64,000 nt of DNA from Pedobacter polaris (GTDB lineage: Bacteria > Bacteroidota > Bacteroidia > Sphingobacteriales > Sphingobacteriaceae), in the NCBI RefSeq assembly GCF_005116505.1, contig NZ_SWBR01000003.1, positions 186,001 through 250,000 on the forward strand, given 5' to 3'. Positions 36,849-46,219 of this stretch are shown piece by piece; the first letter of the stretch is position 1, and each line of letters begins with the position of its first letter. The position numbers and the translations under genes were made by a program. The notes beneath the pieces were generated by a model, which was given only the letters and a program-made list of their open reading frames with translations, was not told the DNA's origin and searched no databases.

Positions 36849-38267
36849 TCATTTTTTATTTGATTTAAAATCTAGGCCGGTTTTTCCTCTTCCAAAACTG
36901 ATGGGTGACATTGTTGTACTACGTGCGAAAGAAGACTGGAAAACTGCTTTTGTATTAGCGGATAGGATTGGAGCTACTTTATTGGATGCAACTTTTGAAC
37001 TAATAATAGGGGATGTACCAAGTGAAACTTCTAACGCTTTTTTTAGTAAAATTTCTTCTTTGTCCCCGAATTCTTTTAAGGGTAGTGTGCTAAACTCGTC
37101 TGCGAAATAATCTGGAACTAAGCCTGCACTATAATCGCCCTGCAGCTTTGAGTTGTATAATTTGAAAATTAGCGGGTGCAATACATACATTATTTTTTTT
37201 GGTACCCGCTGGTCATAAATTTCGAAACTGGACATATCCTTTCCTATGGTTTTTTCGCCAATCTGTACAACATTTAGGTAAGGTTTTAGGTTATTGATCA
37301 ATAATTCTGCAGAAGATGCAGTGGCTGACGAGGTAAGGACAAACAATTTTTCGATTGAAATTCGTGAATTTATAACTTCAGCAAAAGTTCGTGGCAACGA
37401 GGAACCCTTTGCAATGGTCTGCCCAAAAGAATCGGTAAAGCGCCCTCCATTTTTATTGGCCTGGCTAACTAAAAAAATTTCACCTTCATTAACTGAAACA
37501 ACTGCTGCGGCTACTTTTGCCGCAGAAGAAACCGCTCCCCCAGGATTGTAGCGCAAGTCTAGAATGAGGTCTTTAATCCCCTTATTTTTAAATTTTGCAA
37601 TCGAATCAAGGATATTGCGATCAAATTCATCATTGAAATTATTGTAAAAGATGTACCCTGTCTTTTTATTCCCGTTGGAAAATATTTTGGTAAGATAAAC
37701 TGGCTGTTCCCTAAAATAGGAATAAGAGATAGAGAAAAGTGGACCACTTATAAGTTGGTCATTTACTACCTTTAAAGTTTGTAATGAGATATTAGCACCT
37801 TGTTTCAATAGCTGTTTTATAGCGTTTGATGAGCTTGAGTTAATTTCTATACCATTAACTGCGCTGAATAAATCTCCTCTTTTTAAGCCCTTTTTTGCAG
37901 CTGGTCCGTTCGGAACAACCAAGGTAACCGTACCGAATATACGCCCGGGGAAAGCTGGCATTTGAACCAATGCATACTCAAATCCATAGTAGGCAAAAGA
38001 AGAATATTCGGTAGTATTTGCAGCTGGATCTTCCATATAGGAAAAACGATCAGCTGAATAGCGCAAGCCCTGGAAGAAAAGAGAGGCACTGTTATTTGGT
38101 TCAGGTTGTTTTGGTAATTGCTCGTTCCAATAATAATAAACCTTCATGCTGTCTAAAATCCATTGGTTTGCCTCTGGGAGAATTAGTGCCGCCTGTTTTT
38201 CTTTTTTGCAAGATATTGCAATCATGAGCAACAGAATCGATAATAGATTACATTTTATATTTTTCAT
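36849..38267 (-). CDS. S41-family (C-terminal processing) peptidase lipoprotein
   Basis: 472 residues with a lipobox (IAISC, Cys20). A PDZ-like domain (about 105-180, VVPNGPAAKKGLKRGDLFSAV) is followed by the S41 catalytic core: LILDLRYNPGG, the nucleophile region TSSATASSAEL (S318) and IGEKTIGKD (K343). The Ser-Lys spacing of 25 is that of other tail-specific proteases. The C-terminal ~45 residues are Ser/Lys-rich tail. It degrades or trims periplasmic or outer-membrane proteins. It lies 77 bp upstream of fecR on the same strand and may be part of the signalling operon. Confidence 0.85.
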   Translation of the reverse strand: MKNIKCNLLSILLLMIAISCKKEKQAALILPEANQWILDSMKVYYYWNEQLPKQPEPNNSASLFFQGLRYSADRFSYMEDPAANTTEYSSFAYYGFEYALVQMPAFPGRIFGTVTLVVPNGPAAKKGLKRGDLFSAVNGIEINSSSSNAIKQLLKQGANISLQTLKVVNDQLISGPLFSISYSYFREQPVYLTKIFSNGNKKTGYIFYNNFNDEFDRNILDSIAKFKNKGIKDLILDLRYNPGGAVSSAAKVAAAVVSVNEGEIFLVSQANKNGGRFTDSFGQTIAKGSSLPRTFAEVINSRISIEKLFVLTSSATASSAELLINNLKPYLNVVQIGEKTIGKDMSSFEIYDQRVPKKIMYVLHPLIFKLYNSKLQGDYSAGLVPDYFADEFSTLPLKEFGDKEEILLKKALEVSLGTSPIISSKVASNKVAPILSANTKAVFQSSFARSTTMSPISFGRGKTGLDFKSNKK

Positions 38268-38345
38268 ATTAAAAGCCTGCAGGTGGCAGACTATAATATA
38301 TACGTATGGGAATAGCTATTTTACTATTGCGTTTTTACTATTTTA

Positions 38346-39353
38346 TCAATTGTCTATTAAGGTTAGCCCATCCAAATTAGCTCCCCCGTTTTTCAAAAAG
38401 CCATAAGTTACCGCATCGGTTGTGCAATCCACAAACTTCATTCGCTTAAACCTATTGTTCTTGAAGAAGGTGCCAATCAGGTTCGCATTTTCAAACTTCA
38501 CCCAGTCGAATGAGCAGTTCTCAAAATAGCAACCTTCTATGGTACCATCGAAAGTTAGGTCCTTAAGCTGTGTTCCAATGAAGGAAGTTTCTTTCCATAC
38601 TACACCCTTTAGATTGTTATGTTCAAATCCACCAGACCTTAGCTCCGTTTGGGAAAAATCCGAACCTGAGAAATCACATCCTTTGAGATAGCTTTTGAAA
38701 AGCTTAACTGCCTTTAAGGAACTATTTTTGAAGAGGTTGCCGTCAAAATAAGAAGTCCTAATATCGCTGTCGTCAAAGTCGGAGCCCGAAAAATCGCAAC
38801 CCATAAAATAACTTTTCGAAAACTTGGCGCTCTTGAGCGAACTATCTTTAAACAAATTGTTATCTAAATGCGAACCTTGGATGTGGCTTCCATTGATGTT
38901 GGATGAGGAAAAATCACAGCTTTCTACATTGTTCGTTTTCAGCAGGAGTCCCGATAGGTCCGACCCTATGAATAGGCAGCGTTGCAGATTAGATGAGCTC
39001 AATTTTTCATGAAGGCCTTTCAGTCCTGAAAAGTCAGCGTCGGTCCAATTTCCACGTGACAAGTCCCAAACTGGCTTTGTTCTTTGTGCTATTTGGACTT
39101 CAGTATCTTGTGTATTCAAAGCAGATGGGGCTACAAGATCAGATTCAAAGCTTTCTGAGAAATAGTTTAGGTCAACTCCCAATATTCCAGCAAGCCGCTC
39201 AAATGTGGTGATATCTGGCATCGATTCTCCACGTTCCCATTTCCCCACGGCTTGTGGACTAATGAAAAGGCGTTCTGCAAGCCCAGCCTGCGATATCTTA
39301 ATTTTTTTACGTGCTTCAGCAATCTTGTTGCCGATTGTCTTCATTTTAACCAT
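38346..39353 (-). CDS. XRE helix-turn-helix fused to pentapeptide repeats
   Basis: 335 residues. Positions about 5-65 are a Cro/C1-type DNA-binding domain (ISQAGLAERLFISPQAVGKW, ERGESMPD). From about 95 to the end the protein is a pentapeptide-repeat solenoid (ADFSGLKG, CDFSGSDFDDSDI, CDFSGSDFSQTEL and similar), a right-handed square helix that in MfpA and Qnr proteins imitates DNA. The combination is unusual but recurrent; it may be a regulator with a DNA-mimic or protein-binding tail. Start could also be the ATG three codons in (39344). Single gene. Confidence 0.85.
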   Translation of the reverse strand: MVKMKTIGNKIAEARKKIKISQAGLAERLFISPQAVGKWERGESMPDITTFERLAGILGVDLNYFSESFESDLVAPSALNTQDTEVQIAQRTKPVWDLSRGNWTDADFSGLKGLHEKLSSSNLQRCLFIGSDLSGLLLKTNNVESCDFSSSNINGSHIQGSHLDNNLFKDSSLKSAKFSKSYFMGCDFSGSDFDDSDIRTSYFDGNLFKNSSLKAVKLFKSYLKGCDFSGSDFSQTELRSGGFEHNNLKGVVWKETSFIGTQLKDLTFDGTIEGCYFENCSFDWVKFENANLIGTFFKNNRFKRMKFVDCTTDAVTYGFLKNGGANLDGLTLIDN

Positions 39354-39778
39354 AGCTATTCATTTGTTTCCACATCACAAAGATATTTACTCTCATTCCT
39401 AAAAAGCTGCATAAAGCATATACTTTTAGTTGTATTAACTTTATATGCAGTGGTTTTGTAGCAACCCACAGTTGTTTTGTTAGAATTTCCATGTAAGAAG
39501 GTATTTATAAATTCTCTCAGTCGAAAGGTCGATCGCAAACGCTCATCAACGGCTCAAGATATAAACCGACCTTCATCTGTAGAAAAGGAGCAGGATGTGT
39601 AATTGTTCATGCCTTCCAAAATGAAAAAAGTCTTTCCATTTTGGAAGGGTGCTTTGAATTTGTTTGCTTGGGTCTAAGCGGAAAAACAATGTTTATCCCA
39701 GTGATTACCGTTTTTTTGGAGGAACTGCTGTTTAGGGCATTCAGTTTGTTGACCCTAATGCAAATAAATTTAAAAATT
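39354..39778. other. Intergenic region with a 12-bp perfect hairpin
   Basis: The promoter of the minus-strand XRE gene must lie at its left end. A perfect inverted repeat CCTTCCAAAATG (39612-39623) / CATTTTGGAAGG (39637-39648) is present. Thirty bases of it (39621-39650) recur with two differences at the terminator at 42105. An open frame runs from an ATG at 39641 into the SPFH gene, but the portion before 39779 is not conserved-looking and is treated as leader. Confidence 0.5.
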
Positions 39779-40684
39779 ATGTTTCTTATTATTTTAGGTA
39801 TGCTTATCATTTCGGTAGGCTTTTTTATGGCCAAAGGCAACAGTCCACTGGCAAGGTTTAAGGGGATTGTTCGTATCGTTGGTCTTGTTGTAATTTTCCT
39901 AGGAGCAGTAACCTCAATGTTAAAGGTAATTGATGCGGGAGATGTTGGGGTAAAGACGCTTTATGGCAAGGTTGATGAAAATGTGCTCCATAGTGGGTTG
40001 AATATAGTAAACCCCTTGGTTGAAGTAACAACTTTCGATATTCGAACACAAAATTACACCATGTCAGCAGTGCACAATGAAGGAAACAAGGATGGTGACG
40101 ATGCCATAAGGGTGTTGTCTGCTGATGGATTGGAAGTGGTAATTGACCTTTCTGTATTGTTTAAGGTGAAACCTACTTCGGCACCAAATATTCTTGGTAC
40201 AATTGGAACAGATTATGTAGATAAGATTGTAAGGCCGATTACGCGAACTGCAATTAGGGATAATGCAGTTTCTTATGATGCTGTTGCGCTTTACTCATTA
40301 AAACGCGAGGAATTCCAGCAGAAAATTTACCAAACTATTGCTGCCAGCTTTGCAAAACGTGGTTTAGATCTTGAGCAATTGTTGGTTAGAAATGTAACAC
40401 TCCCTCCTTCAGTAAAAGCAGCAATTGAATCGAAGATCAATGCAGAACAAGAGGCGCAAAAAATGACTTTCGTTCTTCAGAAAGAAAAACAGGAAGCAGA
40501 ACGTAAACGTGTAGAGGCACAAGGTATTGCCGATTACCAAAAAATCTTATCTACCGGATTAAGTGATAAACAGCTGCAATATGAAGCCATCAAGGCTCAG
40601 AAAGAAATTGCTCTTTCTTCGAATACAAAGATTATTTTACTGGGCAGTAACAAAAATCCAGTTATTTTAGGTGGGATGAACTAG
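39779..40684 (+). CDS. SPFH/Band-7 (prohibitin-like) membrane protein
   Basis: About 301 residues. The ATG at 39779 is chosen because it follows the A-rich leader typical of this phylum and starts a clean N-terminal membrane segment; ATG 39758 is the alternative. After one or two hydrophobic helices comes the Band-7 domain (VIDAGDVGVKTLYGKVDENV, then GLNIVNPLVEVTTFDIRTQ) and a coiled coil rich in Glu/Lys (INAEQEAQKMTFVLQKEKQE). SPFH proteins form membrane microdomain cages and regulate proteases or membrane proteins. It lies 64 bp before the sigma-54 regulator of the kdp locus; a role in stabilising the potassium pump is possible but unproven. Confidence 0.85.
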   Translation: MFLIILGMLIISVGFFMAKGNSPLARFKGIVRIVGLVVIFLGAVTSMLKVIDAGDVGVKTLYGKVDENVLHSGLNIVNPLVEVTTFDIRTQNYTMSAVHNEGNKDGDDAIRVLSADGLEVVIDLSVLFKVKPTSAPNILGTIGTDYVDKIVRPITRTAIRDNAVSYDAVALYSLKREEFQQKIYQTIAASFAKRGLDLEQLLVRNVTLPPSVKAAIESKINAEQEAQKMTFVLQKEKQEAERKRVEAQGIADYQKILSTGLSDKQLQYEAIKAQKEIALSSNTKIILLGSNKNPVILGGMN

Positions 40685-40721
40685 CTTTAATATAAGAGTA
40701 AGAGGTTTGAATAACTAAACT

Positions 40722-40729
40722 TATATTTG
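40722..40729 (+). promoter_or_regulatory. Bacteroidota -7 promoter box of the response regulator gene
   Basis: TATATTTG matches TAnnTTTG exactly and lies 19 bp before the ATG at 40749. A -33 TTTG at a normal distance is not clear. Confidence 0.5.
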
Positions 40730-40748
40730 CATTAATCGCATCAACTTT

Positions 40749-42083
40749 ATGGAACATACCATACTCATCATAGACGATGAAGCCAAAATCAGAAGCCTGC
40801 TATCGAGGATCATCGAACTCGAAGGTTTCCATGTGCTACAGGCTGCAACGGGAAAAGAAGGACTTAAGCTACTCAGTGCACATGAGGTAATGGTAGTACT
40901 AAGTGATGTAAAATTGCCGGATGCCAATGGGGTTGAACTGGTAATAGCAATCAAAAAGATCCGACCCTATGTTGAGGTTATCAATCTTACTGCATTTGGT
41001 ACCATTGCAGATGGGGTAACAGCCATGCGAAATGGGGCTTTTGATTATATCACCAAGGGCGACGACAACGATAAAATCATTCCACTTTTGCACAAGGCAT
41101 TGGAGAAGGCAAAGCTTCAGGCACGTGTTTTCGATCTGGAAAAAAAGGTTGGACTTAAACACAGTTTTGAAAGTATCATCGGTAGTTCCCCTGCAATTAA
41201 GGAGGCGATTACCTTGGCACAAAAAGTAGCGGTAACCGATACAACAGTGTTATTGCTTGGTGAAACGGGAACGGGAAAAGAAGTTTTTGCGCAGGCCATC
41301 CATTATGGAAGCCCCAGAAGGAACAAGCCCTTTGTTGCGTTGAACTGCAGTGGTTTTAATCCGGAACTGCTAGAGAGTGAATTATTTGGCTACAAGGAAG
41401 GTGCTTTTACTGGTGCGAATAAGGATAAAAAAGGACTGCTTGAAGAGGCAAATGAAGGCACATTGTTCCTTGATGAAATAGGGGAGATGAATATCGACCT
41501 GCAGGCCAAACTTTTAAGGGTGCTAGAAAATCAAACATTTATCAAAATGGGCGCCACACAGACCAGTAAAGTTAATGTTAGGATTATTGCGGCAACCAAT
41601 AGAGACCTAAAGTCAGAATCAGACAAGGGCAATTTCCGTTCAGATCTTTTTTATAGGCTGTCGGTATTTGCTATTGTTCTGCCAAGCCTTTCCCAAAGAA
41701 AAGGCGATATCGTTCTGCTGGCAAAGCATTATCTGAAGGAGTTTTCTGACAAGGTAAACAGGAACGAACTTACGATGGACAATTCTTTCATTGAATATCT
41801 TTCTAACCATTACTGGAAGGGGAATATCCGTGAGCTTAAGAACATTATCGAAAGGGCGGTAATTTTAGCTAGTAGCAATGTAATTGGCTCTGATTTATTA
41901 CCCTATGAGTTTAACAATGGTGCAAATGATGCTACGAACGCTATGGAAATGGCCATGGTTGAAAAACAACACATTATTAAAGTACTTTCTTATGCCCGAG
42001 GCAACAAGACTGAAACGGCAAGGTTGCTGGGAATAGGGCTCACTACACTCTATCGCAAAATAGAAGAATACAATATCAACTGA
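40749..42083 (+). CDS. NtrC-type sigma-54-dependent response regulator
   Basis: 444 residues: receiver domain (1-120; phospho-Asp D53, T81, K103), AAA+ sigma-54 interaction domain (about 140-365; Walker A GETGTGKE at 171-178, GAFTGA at 218-223, Walker B LFLDEIGE near 239-246) and a C-terminal Fis-type helix-turn-helix ([20 protein letters not shown]). The intact GAFTGA loop means it can activate sigma-54 polymerase. It is followed by a terminator and then by a sigma-54-like promoter in front of kdp, so it is the likely kdp activator, replacing the OmpR-type KdpE of E. coli. Its kinase is probably the one at 49253. Confidence 0.93.
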   Translation: MEHTILIIDDEAKIRSLLSRIIELEGFHVLQAATGKEGLKLLSAHEVMVVLSDVKLPDANGVELVIAIKKIRPYVEVINLTAFGTIADGVTAMRNGAFDYITKGDDNDKIIPLLHKALEKAKLQARVFDLEKKVGLKHSFESIIGSSPAIKEAITLAQKVAVTDTTVLLLGETGTGKEVFAQAIHYGSPRRNKPFVALNCSGFNPELLESELFGYKEGAFTGANKDKKGLLEEANEGTLFLDEIGEMNIDLQAKLLRVLENQTFIKMGATQTSKVNVRIIAATNRDLKSESDKGNFRSDLFYRLSVFAIVLPSLSQRKGDIVLLAKHYLKEFSDKVNRNELTMDNSFIEYLSNHYWKGNIRELKNIIERAVILASSNVIGSDLLPYEFNNGANDATNAMEMAMVEKQHIIKVLSYARGNKTETARLLGIGLTTLYRKIEEYNIN

Positions 42084-42107
42084 TGTTTTTTTGCTTTGCC
42101 CGATATG

Positions 42108-42140
42108 AAAAAAACCTTTCCATTTTGGAAGGGTTTTTTT
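42108..42140 (+). terminator. Terminator after the response regulator gene
   Basis: A 10-bp stem (AAACCTTTCC/GGAAGGGTTT, one G-U pair) with a 5-nt loop runs into seven Ts. The region 42105-42134 is almost identical to 39621-39650. Confidence 0.85.
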
Positions 42141-42218
42141 ATGTCCCGGATTTCTGTTTTAGTTCTTATTTGATGTAAACTACTGTTTTTCAATTGTTTA
42201 TGTATGTTCTTGTTTTTG

Positions 42219-42234
42219 TGGTACGCGGGTTGGT
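42219..42234 (+). promoter_or_regulatory. Sigma-54-like promoter of the kdp operon
   Basis: TGGTACG-CGGG-TTGGT fits the consensus TGGCACG-N4-TTGCW in spacing and in most positions; the -24 GG is intact, the -12 GC is GG. It lies 27 bp before the first small reading frame and downstream of a gene for a GAFTGA-bearing activator, which supports the assignment. Confidence 0.65.
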
Positions 42235-42260
42235 ATAGGGTGCATAAAAACAATTAGATT

Positions 42261-42341
42261 ATGACAGCAATCCTATTTATCCTCATCTTATTGCTCTGTT
42301 GGGCAATGTATTTATCCATCGACTTGTTCGAGAAAATCTAA
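42261..42341 (+). CDS. 26-residue membrane peptide heading the kdp operon
   Basis: ATG to TAA encodes 26 residues: MTAILFILILLLCW, then AMYLSIDLFEKI. It is one transmembrane helix with an acidic/basic tail. It lies 5 bp before kdpF and 27 bp behind the sigma-54-like promoter, so it is positioned for translation as the first product of the operon. It resembles KdpF in size and build but is a separate frame. It might be a second pump-associated small subunit or a leader peptide. I do not recognise it as a named family. Confidence 0.6.
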   Translation: MTAILFILILLLCWAMYLSIDLFEKI

Positions 42342-42346
42342 ATCCC

Positions 42347-42424
42347 ATGGTTTCACTATTCATCATTGCGGTACTTGTATTCCTGTACATGGTTTACGTA
42401 CTCATCAAACCCGAAAAATTTTAA
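42347..42424 (+). CDS. kdpF: KdpF, small subunit of the potassium pump
   Basis: 25 residues (starts MVSLFIIAVLVFL, ends YVLIKPEKF): one membrane helix and the LIKPEKF-like tail comparable with the LINAEAF end of E. coli KdpF. KdpF stabilises the KdpFABC complex in the inner membrane. It stands directly before kdpA as expected, 30 bp away; a small hairpin (ACTCC/GGAGT) lies between them. Confidence 0.85.
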   Translation: MVSLFIIAVLVFLYMVYVLIKPEKF

Positions 42425-42454
42425 CCACTCCTTTTGGAGTTTAAGAAGTAAAAA

Positions 42455-44176
42455 ATGAACACAGAATTACTCGGCATTGTTGCCACATTCCTGTTAACAT
42501 TGGCTATAGCCATCCCGCTAGGGAAGTATCTTGCCAAGGTCTTTGCAGGTGAGAAGGTATGGACGGATTTCCTTAAACCGTTCGAGAGCGGAATATATAG
42601 GCTTTCCGGAATCAATCCCAAAGAAGAGATGAACTGGAAACAACACCTAAAAGCATTACTTACTATTAATTTGGTATGGCTAGTGTATGGCTTTTTTGTG
42701 CTTATCTACCAAGATAAATTACCTTGGAACCCAGATGGAAATCCGGGAATGTCGCCAGATTTATCCTTTAACTCCATTATCAGCTTTGTGGTAAACTGTA
42801 ACCTACAGCACTATTCTGGCGAAACAGGAGTGAGTTATTTATCCCAGCATTATGTAATGATGTTTTTGCAGTTTGTGAGCTGTGCAACAGGTATCGCTGC
42901 TGCGGTGGTATTATTTAAAGCGTTTCGGGATAAAACTACAACCAAGTTGGGTAATTTTTGGGATTTCTTTGTGAAATCGATTACCCGCTTACTATTGCCA
43001 TTATCATTGGTTATGGCATTGATCCTTACTTTTAACGGAACACCATCAAGCTATGAAGGCAAAGATCAATTCATATCTCTGCAAGGTGATACCGTAAATG
43101 TTTCTAGAGGTCCAGCTGCAGCTTTTATTGCCATTAAACATTTGGGTACAAATGGCGGTGGTTGGTTCGGTGCAAACTCTGCACACCCTTTAGAAAATCC
43201 AAACTATTTTACAGCTATGGTTGAGCTTATTGCTCAGGTAATTATCCCAATAGCCATGGTTATCGCTTTCGGTTTTTTTATTAGAAGAAAGAAACTGGCC
43301 TGGACAATCTTTGGTGTAATGACCATAGGTATGTTATTGTTGCTCATTCCTACATTAAGCTCCGAATTAGGGGGTAATCCGGCAATTGCAAAAATGGGCA
43401 TATCTCAGGCAACTGGTGCTATGGAAGGTAAGGAGGTGAGGTTTGGTCCTGCAATTTCGGCCTACTGGAGTACAGTAACTACCATTATTTCTACAGGATC
43501 GGTTAACAGTATGCATGATAGCAGCATGCCATTAACAGGTGCATGGCAATTGCTGGGGATGATGATCAATTCGTTCTATGGAGGCTGTGGTGTAGGAATC
43601 CTAAATTATTTCATCTATCTGATCATTGCCGTATTTATTTCGGGATTGATGGTTGGTAGAACACCTGAATTTTTAGGCCATAAGGTTGAAGCAAGGGAAA
43701 TTAAGATTGCGGCGATCATTACTCTGCTAAGTCCATTTTTAATTTTGACAGGTACAGCGATTGCAACCTACACATTCAACAACTATGGCGACGCAAACTG
43801 GGCAGTACAGCCCCAGAATTGGCTGAATAATCCAGGTTCACATGGTTTTTCGGAAATGTTATATGAGGTTACTTCTTCCAATGCGAACAATGGTTCAGGT
43901 TTCGAAGGATTGGGTGACAATAACACTTTCTGGAATGTACTAACGGGCATTATATTATTGCTGGGCCGTTTCTTGCCTATTATTGGCCCAATTGCTATTG
44001 CTGGTTTATTAGGCGCAAAGAAATTTATTCCAGAATCTGCGGGTACTTTAAAAACCGATACCAAAACCTTTGCGCTGATGACTTTTGCAGTTATCATCGT
44101 GCTCAACGCACTTTCATATTTCCCAGCTCTGACCTTAGGGCCATTAGCAGAATATTTTACAGCTTTAAGTAGATAA
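42455..44176 (+). CDS. kdpA: Potassium-transporting ATPase subunit A
   Basis: 573 residues, about ten membrane helices, normal family length. The four pore loops of this superfamily-of-K-transporters-type channel are visible: VNCNLQHYSGETG (about 113-125), TNGGGWFGANSAHPLENP (about 232-249), STGSVNSMHD and the GCGVGI loop. KdpA is the K+-selective channel subunit of the high-affinity pump used at low external potassium. kdpB follows after 3 bp. Confidence 0.97.
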   Translation: MNTELLGIVATFLLTLAIAIPLGKYLAKVFAGEKVWTDFLKPFESGIYRLSGINPKEEMNWKQHLKALLTINLVWLVYGFFVLIYQDKLPWNPDGNPGMSPDLSFNSIISFVVNCNLQHYSGETGVSYLSQHYVMMFLQFVSCATGIAAAVVLFKAFRDKTTTKLGNFWDFFVKSITRLLLPLSLVMALILTFNGTPSSYEGKDQFISLQGDTVNVSRGPAAAFIAIKHLGTNGGGWFGANSAHPLENPNYFTAMVELIAQVIIPIAMVIAFGFFIRRKKLAWTIFGVMTIGMLLLLIPTLSSELGGNPAIAKMGISQATGAMEGKEVRFGPAISAYWSTVTTIISTGSVNSMHDSSMPLTGAWQLLGMMINSFYGGCGVGILNYFIYLIIAVFISGLMVGRTPEFLGHKVEAREIKIAAIITLLSPFLILTGTAIATYTFNNYGDANWAVQPQNWLNNPGSHGFSEMLYEVTSSNANNGSGFEGLGDNNTFWNVLTGIILLLGRFLPIIGPIAIAGLLGAKKFIPESAGTLKTDTKTFALMTFAVIIVLNALSYFPALTLGPLAEYFTALSR

Positions 44177-44179
44177 CAA

Positions 44180-46210
44180 ATGAAAACTAATAATAAATTA
44201 TTTGAGCCTGCTTTGGTGCAGACTGCATTGAAACAATCCTTTGTCAAGCTTGATCCTAGGGCGATGATCAAAAACCCAGTCATGTTTACCGTGGAGATCG
44301 GTACTTTGGTTATGGCCTATGTAACCATTTACTCGATCAGCAACCAAGGGCAGGGATCGCCAATATATAACTTTTTTATCTTTCTGATCCTGCTGTTAAC
44401 TTTGCTATTTGCCAACTTTGCCGAGGCTATTGCAGAAGCAAGGGGCAAGGCGCAGGCAGATAGTCTGCGCAAGACCAGAGAGGAAACACCTGCAAAGGTA
44501 GTATTGGACAACGGAACAACAGAAGTACGTTCATCAAACTCGCTGAGTAAAGGCGATATATTTATTTGCGAAGCTGGTGATACCATTCCTACCGATGGAG
44601 AGATCATTGAAGGGATTGCTACTATCGACGAATCTGCTATCACTGGAGAATCAGCTCCCGTAATCAGGGAATCGGGTGGTGATAAATCATCAGTTACTGG
44701 GGGTACAAAAGTGCTTTCAGATCAGATAAAGGTAAAGGTTACTACCGAGCCAGGTGAGAGCTTTTTGGATAAGATGATTGCCCTTGTAGAAGGTGCTTCT
44801 CGTCAAAAAACACCTAACGAGATTGCCTTAACCATTCTTTTGGCCAGTTTTACATTGGTATTCATTATTGTATGCGTAACCTTAAAACCATTTGCAGATT
44901 ATGCAAATACGCCGATCACAATTGCAGCGTTGATTTCTCTTTTTGTATGCCTCATCCCTACAACCATTGGCGGTTTGCTATCGGCTATTGGTATTGCAGG
45001 AATGGACAGGGCATTAAGAGCCAATGTGATTACAAAATCTGGTAAGGCTGTAGAAACAGCTGGAGATATAGATGTATTGCTGCTTGATAAAACCGGAACG
45101 ATTACCATCGGTAACCGTAAGGCTACCAACTTCTACCCAACTGCTGGGGTGATCATCAAAAAGTTTACAGATGCATGCGTATTGAGTTCTTTATCTGATG
45201 AAACACCGGAGGGAAAATCGATCATTGAACTGGCCAAGGCAGATGGACGTACCGTACTCGAAATTGCACCTGTTGGAGCAGAATTTATCAAATTTACTGC
45301 GGAGACCCGTTCAAGCGGAATCAATACATCAGACGGAAGAAGGATTCGCAAAGGAGCTTTTGATTCGATCCGAAACATCGTGATTAACGCTGGGCATACT
45401 TTCCCAACGGATATAGAAGATCAAGTGAAACAGATTGCTTCTAACGGTGGAACCCCATTGGTAGTGTCTGAAAACGAAGAAGCTCTTGGCGTGATCGAAC
45501 TACAAGATATCATTAAACCTGGCATAAGTGAACGTTTTGAACGCCTGCGCAAAATGGGTGTAAAAACAGTAATGGTTACGGGAGATAATCCTTTAACCGC
45601 CAAATATATTGCAGAAAAGGCTGGAGTAGATGATTTTATCGCCGAGGCCAAACCGGAGGATAAGATGAACTACATCAAGGATGAACAGGCGCTTGGTAAA
45701 CTGGTTGCGATGATGGGCGATGGAACAAACGATGCCCCAGCTTTGGCACAAGCAGATGTTGGGGTAGCGATGAACAGCGGAACACAGGCAGCAAAAGAAG
45801 CTGGTAACATGGTTGATTTAGATAATGATCCTACCAAGCTTATCGAGATTGTGGAAATCGGGAAACAACTTTTAATCACCCGTGGTACACTAACTACATT
45901 CTCGATTGCTAATGATGTGGCAAAATATTTCGCCATTGTTCCGGCATTGTTCATTGCATCAATTCCTGCGTTGCAGAGCCTGAATATCATGGGATTAAAT
46001 AGTCCAGAAAGCGCAATCATGTCTGCAGTTATCTTCAACGCAATCATCATTCCAATACTGATACCATTGGCACTAAAAGGTGTTGCCTACAAACCTATTG
46101 GCGCTACAGCACTGCTAAGAAGAAACCTTTTCATCTATGGCATAGGTGGCGTGGTAGCTCCTTTTATTGGTATCAAACTTATTGATTTAGTAGTGGGGCT
46201 ATTTGTATAA
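44180..46210 (+). CDS. kdpB: Potassium-transporting ATPase subunit B (P-type ATPase)
   Basis: 676 residues, normal length. P-type ATPase signatures are in order: TGES (155-158, actuator domain), [10 protein letters not shown] (phosphorylated D303), and [10 protein letters not shown] in the hinge. Seven membrane helices are predicted from hydrophobicity. KdpB hydrolyses ATP to drive K+ uptake through KdpA. It is followed not by kdpC directly but by a ~80-bp intergenic repeat. Confidence 0.97.
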   Translation: MKTNNKLFEPALVQTALKQSFVKLDPRAMIKNPVMFTVEIGTLVMAYVTIYSISNQGQGSPIYNFFIFLILLLTLLFANFAEAIAEARGKAQADSLRKTREETPAKVVLDNGTTEVRSSNSLSKGDIFICEAGDTIPTDGEIIEGIATIDESAITGESAPVIRESGGDKSSVTGGTKVLSDQIKVKVTTEPGESFLDKMIALVEGASRQKTPNEIALTILLASFTLVFIIVCVTLKPFADYANTPITIAALISLFVCLIPTTIGGLLSAIGIAGMDRALRANVITKSGKAVETAGDIDVLLLDKTGTITIGNRKATNFYPTAGVIIKKFTDACVLSSLSDETPEGKSIIELAKADGRTVLEIAPVGAEFIKFTAETRSSGINTSDGRRIRKGAFDSIRNIVINAGHTFPTDIEDQVKQIASNGGTPLVVSENEEALGVIELQDIIKPGISERFERLRKMGVKTVMVTGDNPLTAKYIAEKAGVDDFIAEAKPEDKMNYIKDEQALGKLVAMMGDGTNDAPALAQADVGVAMNSGTQAAKEAGNMVDLDNDPTKLIEIVEIGKQLLITRGTLTTFSIANDVAKYFAIVPALFIASIPALQSLNIMGLNSPESAIMSAVIFNAIIIPILIPLALKGVAYKPIGATALLRRNLFIYGIGGVVAPFIGIKLIDLVVGLFV

Positions 46211-46219
46211 ATATTAATC

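Noticed and set aside
39641..39778. N-terminal extension of the SPFH protein from ATG 39641
   Set aside because: The extra 46 residues begin inside a hairpin repeat and look unlike the family's N-terminus; ATG 39779 gives a standard membrane-anchored Band-7 protein.
40706..40709. TTTG as the -33 box for the promoter at 40722
   Set aside because: Only 12 bp separate it from the -7 box, too short for the usual Bacteroidota spacing.
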